A stretch of DNA of 64,000 nt. Origin: Siccibacter turicensis LMG 23730. GTDB lineage: Bacteria; Pseudomonadota; Gammaproteobacteria; Enterobacterales; Enterobacteriaceae. The stretch lies in the NCBI RefSeq assembly GCF_000463155.2, contig NZ_AWFZ01000050.1, forward strand, positions 62,001-126,000, given 5' to 3'. Positions 19,111-27,865 of this stretch are shown piece after piece; the first letter of the stretch is position 1, and each line of letters opens with the position of its first letter. A program made the position numbers and the translations under genes. The notes beneath the pieces are model-generated. The model worked only from the letters and a program-made list of their open reading frames with translations. It had not been told where the DNA came from and made no database searches.

Positions 19111-21369
19111 ATGAAAATCTTTCAGCAAACCGATGCACGTCGCTTTCCGCGACAGCGCATCCGCGCCGATCTTCTGGTTGCTGGCGGCGGCCTTTCCGGC
19201 CTGTGCGCGGCCCTTGCCGCGGCGCGTGACGGCCTGAACGTGGTGCTGGTGCAGGACAGGCCGGTGCTCGGCGGCAACGCCTCAAGCGAGGTGCGTCTGT
19301 GGGCCAACGGCGCCACCTCCCATATGGGCAACAATAACCGCTGGGCCAGAGAAGGCGGCATCATGGGCGAGATCCTTGAGGAGAACCTGTGGCGCAACAA
19401 GGAGGGCAACCCGGTGATGTTCGATCTGGTCCTGCTCGATCTGGCGCGCAGCCAGCCCGGCCTGACGCTGCTGCTGAACACCGCGCTGTTCGAGGTCACC
19501 ACTGACGGGGCGCGCATCACCTCGGCGAGCGGCTTCAACCCTATCAACGAAACCTTTTACGATATCGAGGCCGCGCAGTGTTGTGACGCCACCGGCGACG
19601 GTGTGCTGGGCTATCTTGCCGGGGCCGAATACCGGGAGGGCGCCGAGGAGCAGACGGAGCTGGGCGAGAAAATGGCGCCGGGGGATAGCTTCGGCCATAA
19701 GCTTGGCCACTCAATCTATTTCTACACCCGGCAAACCAGCGCCCCGGTCACCTTTGTGCCGCCCTCCTTCGCCCTGCAGGACATCAGCGCCATCCCGCGC
19801 TACAGGCGCCTCACCTCAACGCTCAACGGCTGCGACCTGTGGTGGCTGGAGTGGGGCGGCCGTCTCGACACGGTTCACGAGAGCGAAACGATCAAATGGG
19901 AGCTGTGGAAGATCGTCTGGGGCGTCTGGCACTACATCAAGAACTCCGGCGAGTTCCCCGAAGCCGACACCATGACTATCGAATGGGTCGGCACGATCCC
20001 CGGCAAGCGCGAGAGCCGCCGCTTTATCGGTGACCACCTGCTGTGCCAGCAGGACATCATCGAGCAGCGCGACCATTACGATGCGGTTGGCTACGGCGGC
20101 TGGTCTATCGACCTGCACCCGGCCGATGGGGTGTACAGCATCCATGATGGCTGCCGCCAGTTCCATAGCAAGGGCACCTACACGATTCCGCTGCGTAGCC
20201 TCTACAGCCGCTCGCTGGACAACCTGTTCCTCACCGGCAGGCTGATTTCCGCCTCCCACGTGGCCTTCGGCAGCGCGCGCGTGATGTGTACCTGCGGCCT
20301 GCTGGGCGAGGTGGTGGGCCGTGCCGCGGCGCTGTGTCACCAACATCAGTTGACGCCGCGCCAGCTGGCGGAGGCATCGCGGGTCGGCATGCTTCAGCAG
20401 CATCTTCAGGCCAGCGGCTGCTACATTCCACGCCAGCGCCTGGAAGCACCGGCAGGCGCGGCGCGCGTCACCACCAGCAGTGAATACCAGCTGGCGGCGC
20501 TTGAGGCTAACGACCAGTGGCTGCCGCTGCGCGAGCGCATGGCGGTGCTGCTGCCGATGCAGGCGGGACAGCGCGTGCCCGCAATCGGCGTCACGCTGCG
20601 CGCCCAGGAGCCTCAGACGCTTACCGTCAGCCTGCTTGCCAGCGAGCGCAGCGGCAACTTCACCCCGGAAAAGGTGCTCGCCAGCCAGACGCTGGAGGTC
20701 TCCGGCATGCAGCCGCATCGCCTGACGTTCGACGTCGTCAGCGAGCGGGATCAGTATCTCTTCCTGGCATTCGATGCCCAGCCGAACGTCGACATTGCGC
20801 TAACCGACACCGCGCTTCCCGGCGTGATGACGGTGTTCAACAGCCTGAATGCCCGAGTCGCGAAGCACACCCGCCAGATCGCCGACGGGGATTACGGCGT
20901 GGACGAGTTTGATTTCTGGCTGCCGCGCCGCCGTCCGCACCAGGTGATGCCCGCCCTCACCTGCGAGCCTCCCCTGCGCTGCTTCGCCCCGGACAACCTG
21001 CTCAATGGCGGCCTGCGTCCCGAACAGCACACCAATGCCTGGGTGCCTGCCGCTGACGATACTGCCCCGACGGTGACGTGGCGCTGGGAGGCGGCACATC
21101 CCTGCCGCACGCTAACTCTGATCTTTGACAACGACGCCGACAACGCAATGGAAACCGTGCAGATGGGGCATCACAGCCGGGTGACGCCTCACTGCGTCAC
21201 CGCCTATCGCCTGTGGCTGAACGGGCAGCTTATCGCGGAGGTGGACGAGAACCATCACACGGTCTGCGAGCACCGCCTGCCCCAGCCCGTGGACGCACAC
21301 GAGGTGAGGCTTGAGCTGCTTGCCAGCGCTGGCGCATTGCCGGCGGTCTACTCGCTTAACCTGCGCTAA
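19111..21369 (+). CDS. FAD-dependent oxidoreductase with C-terminal beta-rich domains
   Basis: The first 430 or so residues form a Rossmann FAD-binding domain of the FAD_oxidored type (Pfam PF12831-like). The dinucleotide motif is VAGGGLSGLCAALAAARDG at residues 23-41, followed by QDRPVLGGNASSEVR near residue 48 and DATGDGVLGYLAGAEYREG near residue 165. The remaining 320 residues look like beta-sandwich modules, as in family members encoded near polysaccharide or sugar-acid degradation genes. Substrate is unknown. There is no signal peptide, so it is probably cytosolic. It is paired with the divergent IclR regulator, and no transporter or second enzyme accompanies it. Its stop overlaps the 3' end of yggR by 14 bases. 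Confidence 0.8.
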   Translation: MKIFQQTDARRFPRQRIRADLLVAGGGLSGLCAALAAARDGLNVVLVQDRPVLGGNASSEVRLWANGATSHMGNNNRWAREGGIMGEILEENLWRNKEGNPVMFDLVLLDLARSQPGLTLLLNTALFEVTTDGARITSASGFNPINETFYDIEAAQCCDATGDGVLGYLAGAEYREGAEEQTELGEKMAPGDSFGHKLGHSIYFYTRQTSAPVTFVPPSFALQDISAIPRYRRLTSTLNGCDLWWLEWGGRLDTVHESETIKWELWKIVWGVWHYIKNSGEFPEADTMTIEWVGTIPGKRESRRFIGDHLLCQQDIIEQRDHYDAVGYGGWSIDLHPADGVYSIHDGCRQFHSKGTYTIPLRSLYSRSLDNLFLTGRLISASHVAFGSARVMCTCGLLGEVVGRAAALCHQHQLTPRQLAEASRVGMLQQHLQASGCYIPRQRLEAPAGAARVTTSSEYQLAALEANDQWLPLRERMAVLLPMQAGQRVPAIGVTLRAQEPQTLTVSLLASERSGNFTPEKVLASQTLEVSGMQPHRLTFDVVSERDQYLFLAFDAQPNVDIALTDTALPGVMTVFNSLNARVAKHTRQIADGDYGVDEFDFWLPRRRPHQVMPALTCEPPLRCFAPDNLLNGGLRPEQHTNAWVPAADDTAPTVTWRWEAAHPCRTLTLIFDNDADNAMETVQMGHHSRVTPHCVTAYRLWLNGQLIAEVDENHHTVCEHRLPQPVDAHEVRLELLASAGALPAVYSLNLR

Positions 21370-22369
21370 GTCGGCCTCCGTCGTCCGCGCCGTCCGCCAC
21401 GCGTCCCTGCTGGCGGCGCTGGACAAGGCTCCACGCAAAGCTCTGCATTCCCGCCTGTTGACCGGTCTGCAACACGCCGGGAAGCTGGTGGGTTTTCCCC
21501 TCACGAATCAGGCTGGCCACCGCGGTGGTGTTCACCAGCAGCTCATAGAGCGCCACGCGTCCGCCATCCGTGGCCGGCACCAGGGTCTGCGCCAGCACCG
21601 CGTTCAGGCTGCCCGCCAGCTGGGTACGCACCAGGTTTTTCTCTTCCGCCGGAAAGACGTCCACCAGCCGCTCTACCGCCTGGGCGGCTCCGCGAGTGTG
21701 CAGCGTCGCCAGCACCAGATGGCCCGTCTCCGCCGCGGTCAGCGCCAGCCGAATGGTGGCGGTGTCCCGCAGCTCACCCAGTAAAATGATATCGGGGTCC
21801 TCACGCAGCGCCGCTCGCAGCCCGTCGGCATAGCTCCGGCAGTGGGTGCCAATCTCCCGCTGCTGAATCAGGCTGCGGCTCGAGGTATGGATGAACTCCA
21901 CCGGGTCCTCCAGCGTGACAATATGCCCGCTCTGGGTCTGATTCAGGCAGTTGACCAGCGCGGCAAGGGTGGTGGATTTCCCGCTGCCCGTCGCCCCGGT
22001 GACCAGGATGATGCCATGCCGGGCGCGAAGCAGTTCAGGCAGCGCGGGCGGTGCATCAAGCTCGGCGAGGGTGGGACAGCGGGTGGGCAGCAGGCGCAGC
22101 GCCAGCGACAGCCCGGCGTGCTGGTGAAAGGCGTTCGCGCGCAGCCGTGCGCCGTTGCCCAGGGTGACGGCGAAATCGAGCTGTCCGTCGGCGGCCAGCG
22201 TCGACTGTTGCGTCGGGCTAAGCCACGCCTGGAGCAGCGTGCCGGGGGCCGGCACCTCACAGGGTACCGGCTCCAGTATGCCGCAGCGTCGCCAGCGTGC
22301 AGGCCAGGCGCTGCACAGGTGTAGATCCGAGACGTTATGCTTTACACTAAGGGCCACTATTTCTTCCAT
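21356..22369 (-). CDS. yggR: PilT-like ATPase YggR
   Basis: Member of the GspE/PilT secretion ATPase superfamily; E. coli YggR has no established role. Starting at MEEIVALSVKHNVSDLHL it has 337 residues, against 326 in E. coli. Earlier in-frame starts approach or overlap the divergent yggS and are less likely. The Walker A motif is VTGATGSGKSTTLA near residue 120, followed by the Asp box TLEDPVEF and the Walker B/His box REDPDIILLGELRD and ETGHLVLATLHTRGA. The last 20 or so residues diverge from K-12 and overlap the oxidoreductase gene on the other strand. No pilus genes are nearby. Confidence 0.9.
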   Translation of the reverse strand: MEEIVALSVKHNVSDLHLCSAWPARWRRCGILEPVPCEVPAPGTLLQAWLSPTQQSTLAADGQLDFAVTLGNGARLRANAFHQHAGLSLALRLLPTRCPTLAELDAPPALPELLRARHGIILVTGATGSGKSTTLAALVNCLNQTQSGHIVTLEDPVEFIHTSSRSLIQQREIGTHCRSYADGLRAALREDPDIILLGELRDTATIRLALTAAETGHLVLATLHTRGAAQAVERLVDVFPAEEKNLVRTQLAGSLNAVLAQTLVPATDGGRVALYELLVNTTAVASLIREGKTHQLPGVLQTGQQAGMQSFAWSLVQRRQQGRVADGADDGGRLSAG

Positions 22370-22391
22370 ATCCACAGACCATCCTTGAACC

Positions 22392-23111
22392 ATGAGTGAT
22401 ATCACGCACAACCTGGCACAGGTCAGGGAGAAAATCTCGGCTGCCGCTCAGCGTTGCGGCCGTGCTTCAGAAGACGTTACGCTGCTTGCAGTGAGTAAAA
22501 CCAAGCCTGCGAGCGCGGTCGCGGAAGCGATAGCGGCCGGGCAGCGCGCGTTTGGCGAAAACTACGTTCAGGAAGGCGTCGAGAAGATCCGCCATTTTCA
22601 GGACGCCGGCGTGCGCGATCTGGCGTGGCACTTTATCGGTCCGTTGCAGTCCAACAAAAGCCGGCTGGTGGCGGAGCATTTTGACTGGTGCCACACCGTT
22701 GACCGGCCGCGTATCGCCTCGCGCCTGAGCGAGCAGCGCCCGGCGCACTTGCCGCCGTTAAACGTGCTGATCCAGATTAATATCAGCGATGAACAGAGCA
22801 AGTCGGGGATCGCGCTTAGCGAGCTCGACGCGCTGGCGGCACATATCGCGACGCTGCCCGGCGTTCAGCTACGCGGGCTGATGGCGATCCCGGCACCGGA
22901 AACCGAATATGACAGGCAATTTGCTGTCGCCCGTAAAATGGCGGTAGCATTTGACGCGCTAAAACAGCGGTATCCTACGGTGGATACGCTGTCTTTAGGC
23001 ATGACCGATGACATGGATGCTGCGATTGCGGCGGGCAGCACCATGGTTCGCATCGGAACCGCTATTTTTGGTGCGCGCGATTACGCCGCGCGCCCTAACG
23101 TTAACCTCTGA
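22392..23111 (+). CDS. yggS: PLP homeostasis protein YggS
   Basis: Alanine-racemase-fold protein that binds pyridoxal phosphate without known catalysis; it maintains vitamin B6 and amino-acid balance. The 239 residues fit the COG0325/YBL036C family. The PLP lysine lies in LLAVSKTKPASAV near residue 36, and LSLGMTDDMDAAIAAGSTMVRIGTAIFG closes the phosphate site. It leads a plus-strand run yggS-yggT-yggU-rdgB-hemW with tiny gaps or overlaps, evidently an operon. Confidence 0.96.
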   Translation: MSDITHNLAQVREKISAAAQRCGRASEDVTLLAVSKTKPASAVAEAIAAGQRAFGENYVQEGVEKIRHFQDAGVRDLAWHFIGPLQSNKSRLVAEHFDWCHTVDRPRIASRLSEQRPAHLPPLNVLIQINISDEQSKSGIALSELDALAAHIATLPGVQLRGLMAIPAPETEYDRQFAVARKMAVAFDALKQRYPTVDTLSLGMTDDMDAAIAAGSTMVRIGTAIFGARDYAARPNVNL

Positions 23112-23119
23112 GGGATGCC

Positions 23120-23674
23120 ATGCTGACGTTGACTTTCCTGGTCAAAACCGTAATTGAGCTGTACGTAATGGTTCTGCTGTTACGCATCTGGATGCAGTGG
23201 TCGCGCTGCGATTTTTACAACCCGTTCGCCCAGTTTGTGGTGAAGGTGACGCAGCCGGTGGTTGGCCCGCTGCGCCGCGTGCTGCCCTCGCTGGGGCCGA
23301 TTGATACCGCCTCGCTGCTGCTGGCGTTTATCTTGTGCACCGTCAAGTATCCGCTGCTGCTGCTGATTCAGTCCGGCGCGCTGTCGCTTGATCCGCTCAA
23401 CCTGCTGGTCGGCCTGCTGTCGCTGCTGAAAGCCGCCGGTTCGCTGGTGTTCTGGGTGATCATCATCCGCTCCATCATGAGCTGGGTGAGCCAGGGCCGC
23501 AGCCCGATTGAGTTCGTACTGATGCAGATGACCGAGCCGATGATGGCCCCGATTCGTCGTTTCCTGCCGGCCATGGGCGGTATCGATTTCTCGGCGATGA
23601 TCGTCATCCTCATCCTCTACATGCTGAACTACCTGGGCATGGACCTGTTCCCGGGGCTGTGGTATCAGCTTTGA
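23120..23674 (+). CDS. yggT: YggT-family integral membrane protein
   Basis: Inner-membrane protein of 184 residues with two copies of the YggT unit. Each has a hydrophobic helix pair and a polar RSP(I/F)-type segment: [23 protein letters not shown] near residue 26 and [21 protein letters not shown] near residue 118. Four to five membrane segments are visible. The family has been linked to osmotic tolerance and membrane biogenesis, but its mechanism is unknown. It starts 8 bases after yggS and overlaps yggU by 4 bases. Confidence 0.93.
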   Translation: MLTLTFLVKTVIELYVMVLLLRIWMQWSRCDFYNPFAQFVVKVTQPVVGPLRRVLPSLGPIDTASLLLAFILCTVKYPLLLLIQSGALSLDPLNLLVGLLSLLKAAGSLVFWVIIIRSIMSWVSQGRSPIEFVLMQMTEPMMAPIRRFLPAMGGIDFSAMIVILILYMLNYLGMDLFPGLWYQL

Positions 23675-23961
23675 GCGCAGTAGCGTCCACTGCCGATGGG
23701 CTGGTGCTGCGGCTGTACATTCAGCCTAAGGCCAGCCGCGACAGCATCGTGGGTTTACATGGCGACGAACTGAAGGTCGCCATTACCGCCCCGCCGGTGG
23801 ACGGTCAGGCCAACGCGCACCTGGTGAAGTATCTGGCAAAGCAGTTTCGCGTGCCGAAAAGCCAGGTGCTGATTGAAAAAGGCGAACTGGGCCGTCATAA
23901 GCAGGTCAAAATTATTCATCCTCAACAGATCCCGACTGATGTCGCGGCGCTACTCTCCTGA
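23671..23961 (+). CDS. yggU: UPF0235 family protein YggU, TTG start
   Basis: Small conserved protein of unknown function; the family core is [34 protein letters not shown]-like. Starting at TTG (23671) gives 96 residues, the E. coli length, and creates a 4-base TTGA overlap with the yggT stop, typical of translational coupling. An ATG four codons upstream lies inside yggT and is less likely. Confidence 0.88.
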   Translation: MSAVASTADGLVLRLYIQPKASRDSIVGLHGDELKVAITAPPVDGQANAHLVKYLAKQFRVPKSQVLIEKGELGRHKQVKIIHPQQIPTDVAALLS

Positions 23962-23972
23962 CAGGATTTACT

Positions 23973-24566
23973 ATGCAAAACGTTGTCCTCGCTACCGGTA
24001 ATGCCGGTAAAGTGCGTGAACTCGCCGCTCTGCTGGCGGATTTTGGGCTGGATATCATCGCGCAAACCGAACTGGGCGTTGATTCCGCCGATGAAACCGG
24101 CCTGACGTTCATTGAGAACGCCATCCTGAAAGCGCGTCACGCGGCGCGTATCACCGGCCTGCCCGCTATCGCCGATGATTCAGGCCTGGCAGTGGATGCC
24201 CTCGGCGGTGCGCCGGGCATCTACTCTGCGCGCTACGCCGGCGAGGAAGCGACCGATCGCCAGAACCTGGAAAAGCTGCTGGCGGCGCTGGAATCCGTGC
24301 CGGACGATAAGCGGCAGGCGCAGTTCCACTGCGTGCTCGTCTATCTGCGTCACGCCGAAGATCCCACCCCGCTGGTCTGCCACGGCAGCTGGGCGGGGGT
24401 GATTGCCCGGACGCCTGCCGGCGAAGGCGGCTTCGGCTACGATCCCATTTTTTACGTTCCCTCCGTCGGCAAAACCGCCGCGGAGCTGAGCCGCGATGAA
24501 AAGAGCGCCATCTCCCACCGTGGACAGGCGTTGAAACTGTTACTGGAAGCAATGCGTAATGGCTAA
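23973..24566 (+). CDS. rdgB: Non-canonical purine NTP pyrophosphatase RdgB
   Basis: House-cleaning enzyme that hydrolyses ITP, dITP and XTP to monophosphates, keeping deaminated purines out of nucleic acids. The 197 residues have the Ham1 fold: [14 protein letters not shown] at residues 4-17, [18 protein letters not shown] near residue 62 and [20 protein letters not shown] near residue 150. It sits 11 bases after yggU and overlaps hemW by 8 bases. Confidence 0.97.
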   Translation: MQNVVLATGNAGKVRELAALLADFGLDIIAQTELGVDSADETGLTFIENAILKARHAARITGLPAIADDSGLAVDALGGAPGIYSARYAGEEATDRQNLEKLLAALESVPDDKRQAQFHCVLVYLRHAEDPTPLVCHGSWAGVIARTPAGEGGFGYDPIFYVPSVGKTAAELSRDEKSAISHRGQALKLLLEAMRNG

Positions 24567-25698
24567 TTTGCCACCCCTGAGTCTCTATATTCATATCCCC
24601 TGGTGTGTGCAGAAGTGCCCGTACTGTGACTTCAACTCGCATGCCCTGAAGGGCGAGGTGCCGCACGACGACTATGTGCAGCACCTGCTGGCGGATCTCG
24701 ATGCCGACGTGCAGTACGCTCAGGGACGTGAGGTGCAGACGATTTTTATCGGCGGCGGCACCCCCAGCCTGCTGTCGGGCGCGGCGATGCAAACGCTGCT
24801 TGACGGCGTGCGGGCGCGGCTACCGCTGGCGCACGACGCCGAAATCACCATGGAAGCCAACCCCGGCACGGTGGAAGCAGACCGCTTCGTGGAGTACCAG
24901 CGCGCGGGGGTGAATCGCATCTCTATCGGTGTGCAGAGCTTTAGCGACGAAAAGCTGAAGCGGCTGGGGCGCATTCACGGCCCCGACGAGGCAAAGCGTG
25001 CAGCACATCTGGCCCAGGGGCTGGAACTGCGCAGCTTCAATCTGGATTTAATGCACGGCCTGCCCGACCAGACGCTGGACGAGGCGTTAAGCGACCTGCG
25101 CCAGGCGATAGCGCTCAATCCGCCACACCTCTCCTGGTATCAGCTGACCATCGAACCGAACACGCTGTTTGGCTCGCGCCCGCCGGTTCTGCCGGATGAC
25201 GATGCGCTGTGGTCCATCTTCGAACAGGGCGACCAACTGCTGTGCGCCGCCGGCTATGTGCAGTACGAAACCTCGGCCTATGCGAAGCCGGGCTATCAGT
25301 GCCAGCACAACCTGAACTACTGGCGCTTTGGCGACTATCTGGGCATCGGCTGCGGGGCGCACGGTAAAGTGACCTTTGCTGACGGGCGCATTCTGCGTAC
25401 CGCCAAAACGCGCCATCCGCGCGGGTTTATGCAGGGGAACTACCTGGAGAGACAGCACGATGTCGAGGCGCATGATAAGCCGTTCGAGTTCTTTATGAAC
25501 CGTTTCCGGCTGCTGGAAGCCGCGCCGCGCGAGGAGTTTACCCGCTATACCGGCCTCAGCGAGGCGCTGATCCGCCCGCAGATCGACGAGGCGCTGGCCA
25601 AAGGCTATCTCACCGAAACCGCCACGCACTGGCAGATTACCGGGCACGGGAAACTGTTCCTGAACTCACTGCTGGAGCTGTTCCTGAGCGAGTCATAA
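24559..25698 (+). CDS. hemW: Radical SAM heme chaperone HemW
   Basis: Radical SAM protein formerly called an oxygen-independent coproporphyrinogen oxidase homologue; HemW proteins act in heme delivery. The 379 residues begin [28 protein letters not shown]-like, with CxxxCxxC for the 4Fe-4S cluster at about residues 16-23. GGGTPSLL and the HemN C-terminal domain follow. It is the last gene of the yggS-yggT-yggU-rdgB-hemW operon and the last gene in K-12 order before the rearrangement junction. Confidence 0.95.
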   Translation: MANLPPLSLYIHIPWCVQKCPYCDFNSHALKGEVPHDDYVQHLLADLDADVQYAQGREVQTIFIGGGTPSLLSGAAMQTLLDGVRARLPLAHDAEITMEANPGTVEADRFVEYQRAGVNRISIGVQSFSDEKLKRLGRIHGPDEAKRAAHLAQGLELRSFNLDLMHGLPDQTLDEALSDLRQAIALNPPHLSWYQLTIEPNTLFGSRPPVLPDDDALWSIFEQGDQLLCAAGYVQYETSAYAKPGYQCQHNLNYWRFGDYLGIGCGAHGKVTFADGRILRTAKTRHPRGFMQGNYLERQHDVEAHDKPFEFFMNRFRLLEAAPREEFTRYTGLSEALIRPQIDEALAKGYLTETATHWQITGHGKLFLNSLLELFLSES

Positions 25699-25705
25699 GC
25701 ATGAC

Positions 25706-25728
25706 GGCGGGTGTGCCATACACCCGCC
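25706..25728. terminator. Stem-loop between converging hemW and symporter gene
   Basis: GGCGGGTGT / ACACCCGCC form a perfect 9-bp stem with a 5-base loop in the 38-base gap. There is no good T-run in either direction, so termination efficiency is uncertain. Confidence 0.55.
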
Positions 25729-25736
25729 CATAGTGA

Positions 25737-27044
25737 TTACGGCGACTCCACCGTCTGCAACACCACCTCATCCTCATGGTTCAGATCCTGACGCAGCACG
25801 ACGCCGAGCGCGAGGCCCACCATCGACAGGGCCAGCACGTACCAGCCCGGTGCCAGCGGAGAAACCGCCATCAGTCCGGTAACCAGAATCGGCGTGATGC
25901 CGCCAAAAATGGCGTAGGAGAGGTTGTAGGAAAACGAAATGCCGGTAAAACGCACTTCTGCCGGGAAGGCTCTCACCATCACGAACGGCACCGCACCCAC
26001 CACGCCCACGCTTAACCCGGCCAGACCATACAGCAGGAACAGCTGCTCCGGATGGGTGCCTGCCGCGTGATAGAACAGCCCGGTACACCCCGCTAACAGC
26101 AGGCTGCCGATAATCAGGGTCTTGCTGGCTCCAAAGCGATCCGCCGCCAGTCCGGCGAGCAGGCAACCGATGCACAGCATTACCGTCGCGATGCTGTTGC
26201 CCTGTAGCGTCAGGGCGGGTGCGAAGCCGTACTGTTTTTGCAGCCACACCGGCGACATCAGAATCACCACCACGATCCCCGCCGAAAGCAGCCAGGTCAG
26301 CAGCATGGAGATCGCCACGGCTTTTTTATGATTCATCACCACGGTTTTGATCGGCAGCTCTTCAGCCAGAGCTTTACGCTGCTGCATCTCAATAAAGATT
26401 GGCGTTTCACGCAGCCAGCGGCGCAGGTACATCGCCATCAGGCCAAACACGCCGCCCAGCAGGAACGGGATACGCCAGCCGCCGTCGTGCAGGGTTTGCG
26501 GCGTCATGCTGGTGTTAATCAGCGTGGCCACCACCGAGCCGAGCAGGATGCCGACCGTCAGGCCCGCGGTCAGCGTGCCGCAGGCGATGCCAATGCGGCG
26601 GGCCGGCACGTGTTCGGCCACAAATACCCACGCCCCCGGCACTTCTCCGCCGATGGCCGCGCCCTGTAACAGCCGCATCGCCAGCAGCAGCAGCGGAGCG
26701 AGAATGCCCAGCGTGGCGTAGGTTGGCAGCAGGCCGATGGCCAGCGTCGGCAGCGCCATGAGTAAGATGCTCAGGGTGAACATCTTCTTGCGCCCCACTT
26801 TATCGCCGAAGTGCGCCATGATGATGCCGCCCAGCGGACGCGCCAGATACCCCGCGGCAAAAATGCCGAAGGTTTGCAGCTGGCGCAGCCACTCAGGAAT
26901 ATCCGGGGGGAAAAAGAGTTCCCCGACCACCGCCGCGAAGAACACGAAGATGATGAAGTCGTAGAACTCCAGTGCGCCGCCGAGGGCGGCAAGCGACAGG
27001 GTTTTGTAATCCTGGCGGTTCAGTTGGCGGGGTTGATTCGGCAT
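25737..27044 (-). CDS. MFS transporter, metabolite:H+ symporter (MHS) type
   Basis: Inner-membrane major facilitator of 435 residues with about twelve hydrophobic segments. N-terminal GGALEFYDFIIFVFFA and the loop motif HFGDKVGRKKMFTLS near residue 78 are typical of the MHS branch (ProP, ShiA, YhjE, citrate and alpha-ketoglutarate permeases). The substrate cannot be assigned from sequence. It occupies the junction between hemW and mog, which are far apart in K-12, and faces hemW. The AT-rich 126-base gap upstream (27045-27170) presumably carries its promoter. Confidence 0.85.
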   Translation of the reverse strand: MPNQPRQLNRQDYKTLSLAALGGALEFYDFIIFVFFAAVVGELFFPPDIPEWLRQLQTFGIFAAGYLARPLGGIIMAHFGDKVGRKKMFTLSILLMALPTLAIGLLPTYATLGILAPLLLLAMRLLQGAAIGGEVPGAWVFVAEHVPARRIGIACGTLTAGLTVGILLGSVVATLINTSMTPQTLHDGGWRIPFLLGGVFGLMAMYLRRWLRETPIFIEMQQRKALAEELPIKTVVMNHKKAVAISMLLTWLLSAGIVVVILMSPVWLQKQYGFAPALTLQGNSIATVMLCIGCLLAGLAADRFGASKTLIIGSLLLAGCTGLFYHAAGTHPEQLFLLYGLAGLSVGVVGAVPFVMVRAFPAEVRFTGISFSYNLSYAIFGGITPILVTGLMAVSPLAPGWYVLALSMVGLALGVVLRQDLNHEDEVVLQTVESP

Positions 27045-27170
27045 AAAATGACTCTTGTAAAGAGGTGCGTTGTTTTTAACGACACGTAAATCTGTAAACA
27101 GATAATTACTATATCGTCAAAAAAACAATACTCCATCAGCACATCAGCTTATGCCGTACAAACCTATTTT

Positions 27171-27758
27171 TCAGTCATTACTCTGGCGAATTGCGCTTTT
27201 AGGACGAAAAGCTGCTACCACTTCCGCATCCGTGTCGACGTACGGGCCGTCCAGCAGCTGTATGCAATACGGTACACTGGCAAAAATTCCTGCCACTACC
27301 ACTTTGCCGTCGGCATCTTTCACCCCTTCCAGCGTCTCCTGAATGGATTTCGGCTGGCCGGGCAGATTGAGGATCAGCGCCTGCTTGCGGATCGCCCCCA
27401 CCTGACGCGAGAGAATGGCGGTCGGCACAAAGTGCAGGCTGATCTGGCGCATCTGTTCGCCAAAGCCTGGCATCTCGCGGTCGGCGATGGCCAGCGTGGC
27501 ATCTGGCGTCACGTCGCGACGTGCAGGGCCGGTACCCCCGGTGGTCAGCACCAGGTGACACCCGGTTTCGTCCACCAGCTCGCACAGGGTTTGCTCGATG
27601 ATCGGCTGCTCGTCAGGGATCAGCCGTGTTTCAACCTGAAACGGCGTGGTCAGGGCGCGTCGCAGCCAGGCTTCCAGCGCGGGGATGCCTTTATCCTGAT
27701 AGACGCCGCTTGAGGCGCGGTCGGAGATGGAAACTAAGCCAATGCGTAAGGTATTCAT
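27171..27758 (-). CDS. mog: Molybdopterin adenylyltransferase
   Basis: Adenylylates molybdopterin to MPT-AMP before molybdenum insertion by MoeA. The start MNTLRIGLVSISDRASSG gives 195 residues, as in E. coli. The MoaB/Mog motif TTGGTGPARRDVTPDA lies near residue 72, and GFGEQMRQIS and LPGQPKS follow. It is downstream of talB on the same strand, as in K-12, though satP does not follow. Its product would be needed by the molybdoenzyme encoded at 54-56 kb. Confidence 0.97.
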   Translation of the reverse strand: MNTLRIGLVSISDRASSGVYQDKGIPALEAWLRRALTTPFQVETRLIPDEQPIIEQTLCELVDETGCHLVLTTGGTGPARRDVTPDATLAIADREMPGFGEQMRQISLHFVPTAILSRQVGAIRKQALILNLPGQPKSIQETLEGVKDADGKVVVAGIFASVPYCIQLLDGPYVDTDAEVVAAFRPKSAIRQSND

Positions 27759-27836
27759 ATCGATTCCGGTCAATCAGTACAGTTTGCGAAATGATACACG
27801 CTGGCGGGACAGGCAGACAGGGTGAAACGCGGAAGA

Positions 27837-27859
27837 TGTGGCCGGAAGATCCGGCCACA
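27837..27859 (-). terminator. Stem-loop downstream of talB
   Basis: TGTGGCCGGA / TCCGGCCACA is a perfect 10-bp stem with a 3-base loop, ending 6 bases below the talB stop. No T-run follows on the minus strand, so it may be a weak terminator or a transcript-stabilising end ahead of mog. Confidence 0.5.
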
Positions 27860-27865
27860 GAGGGA

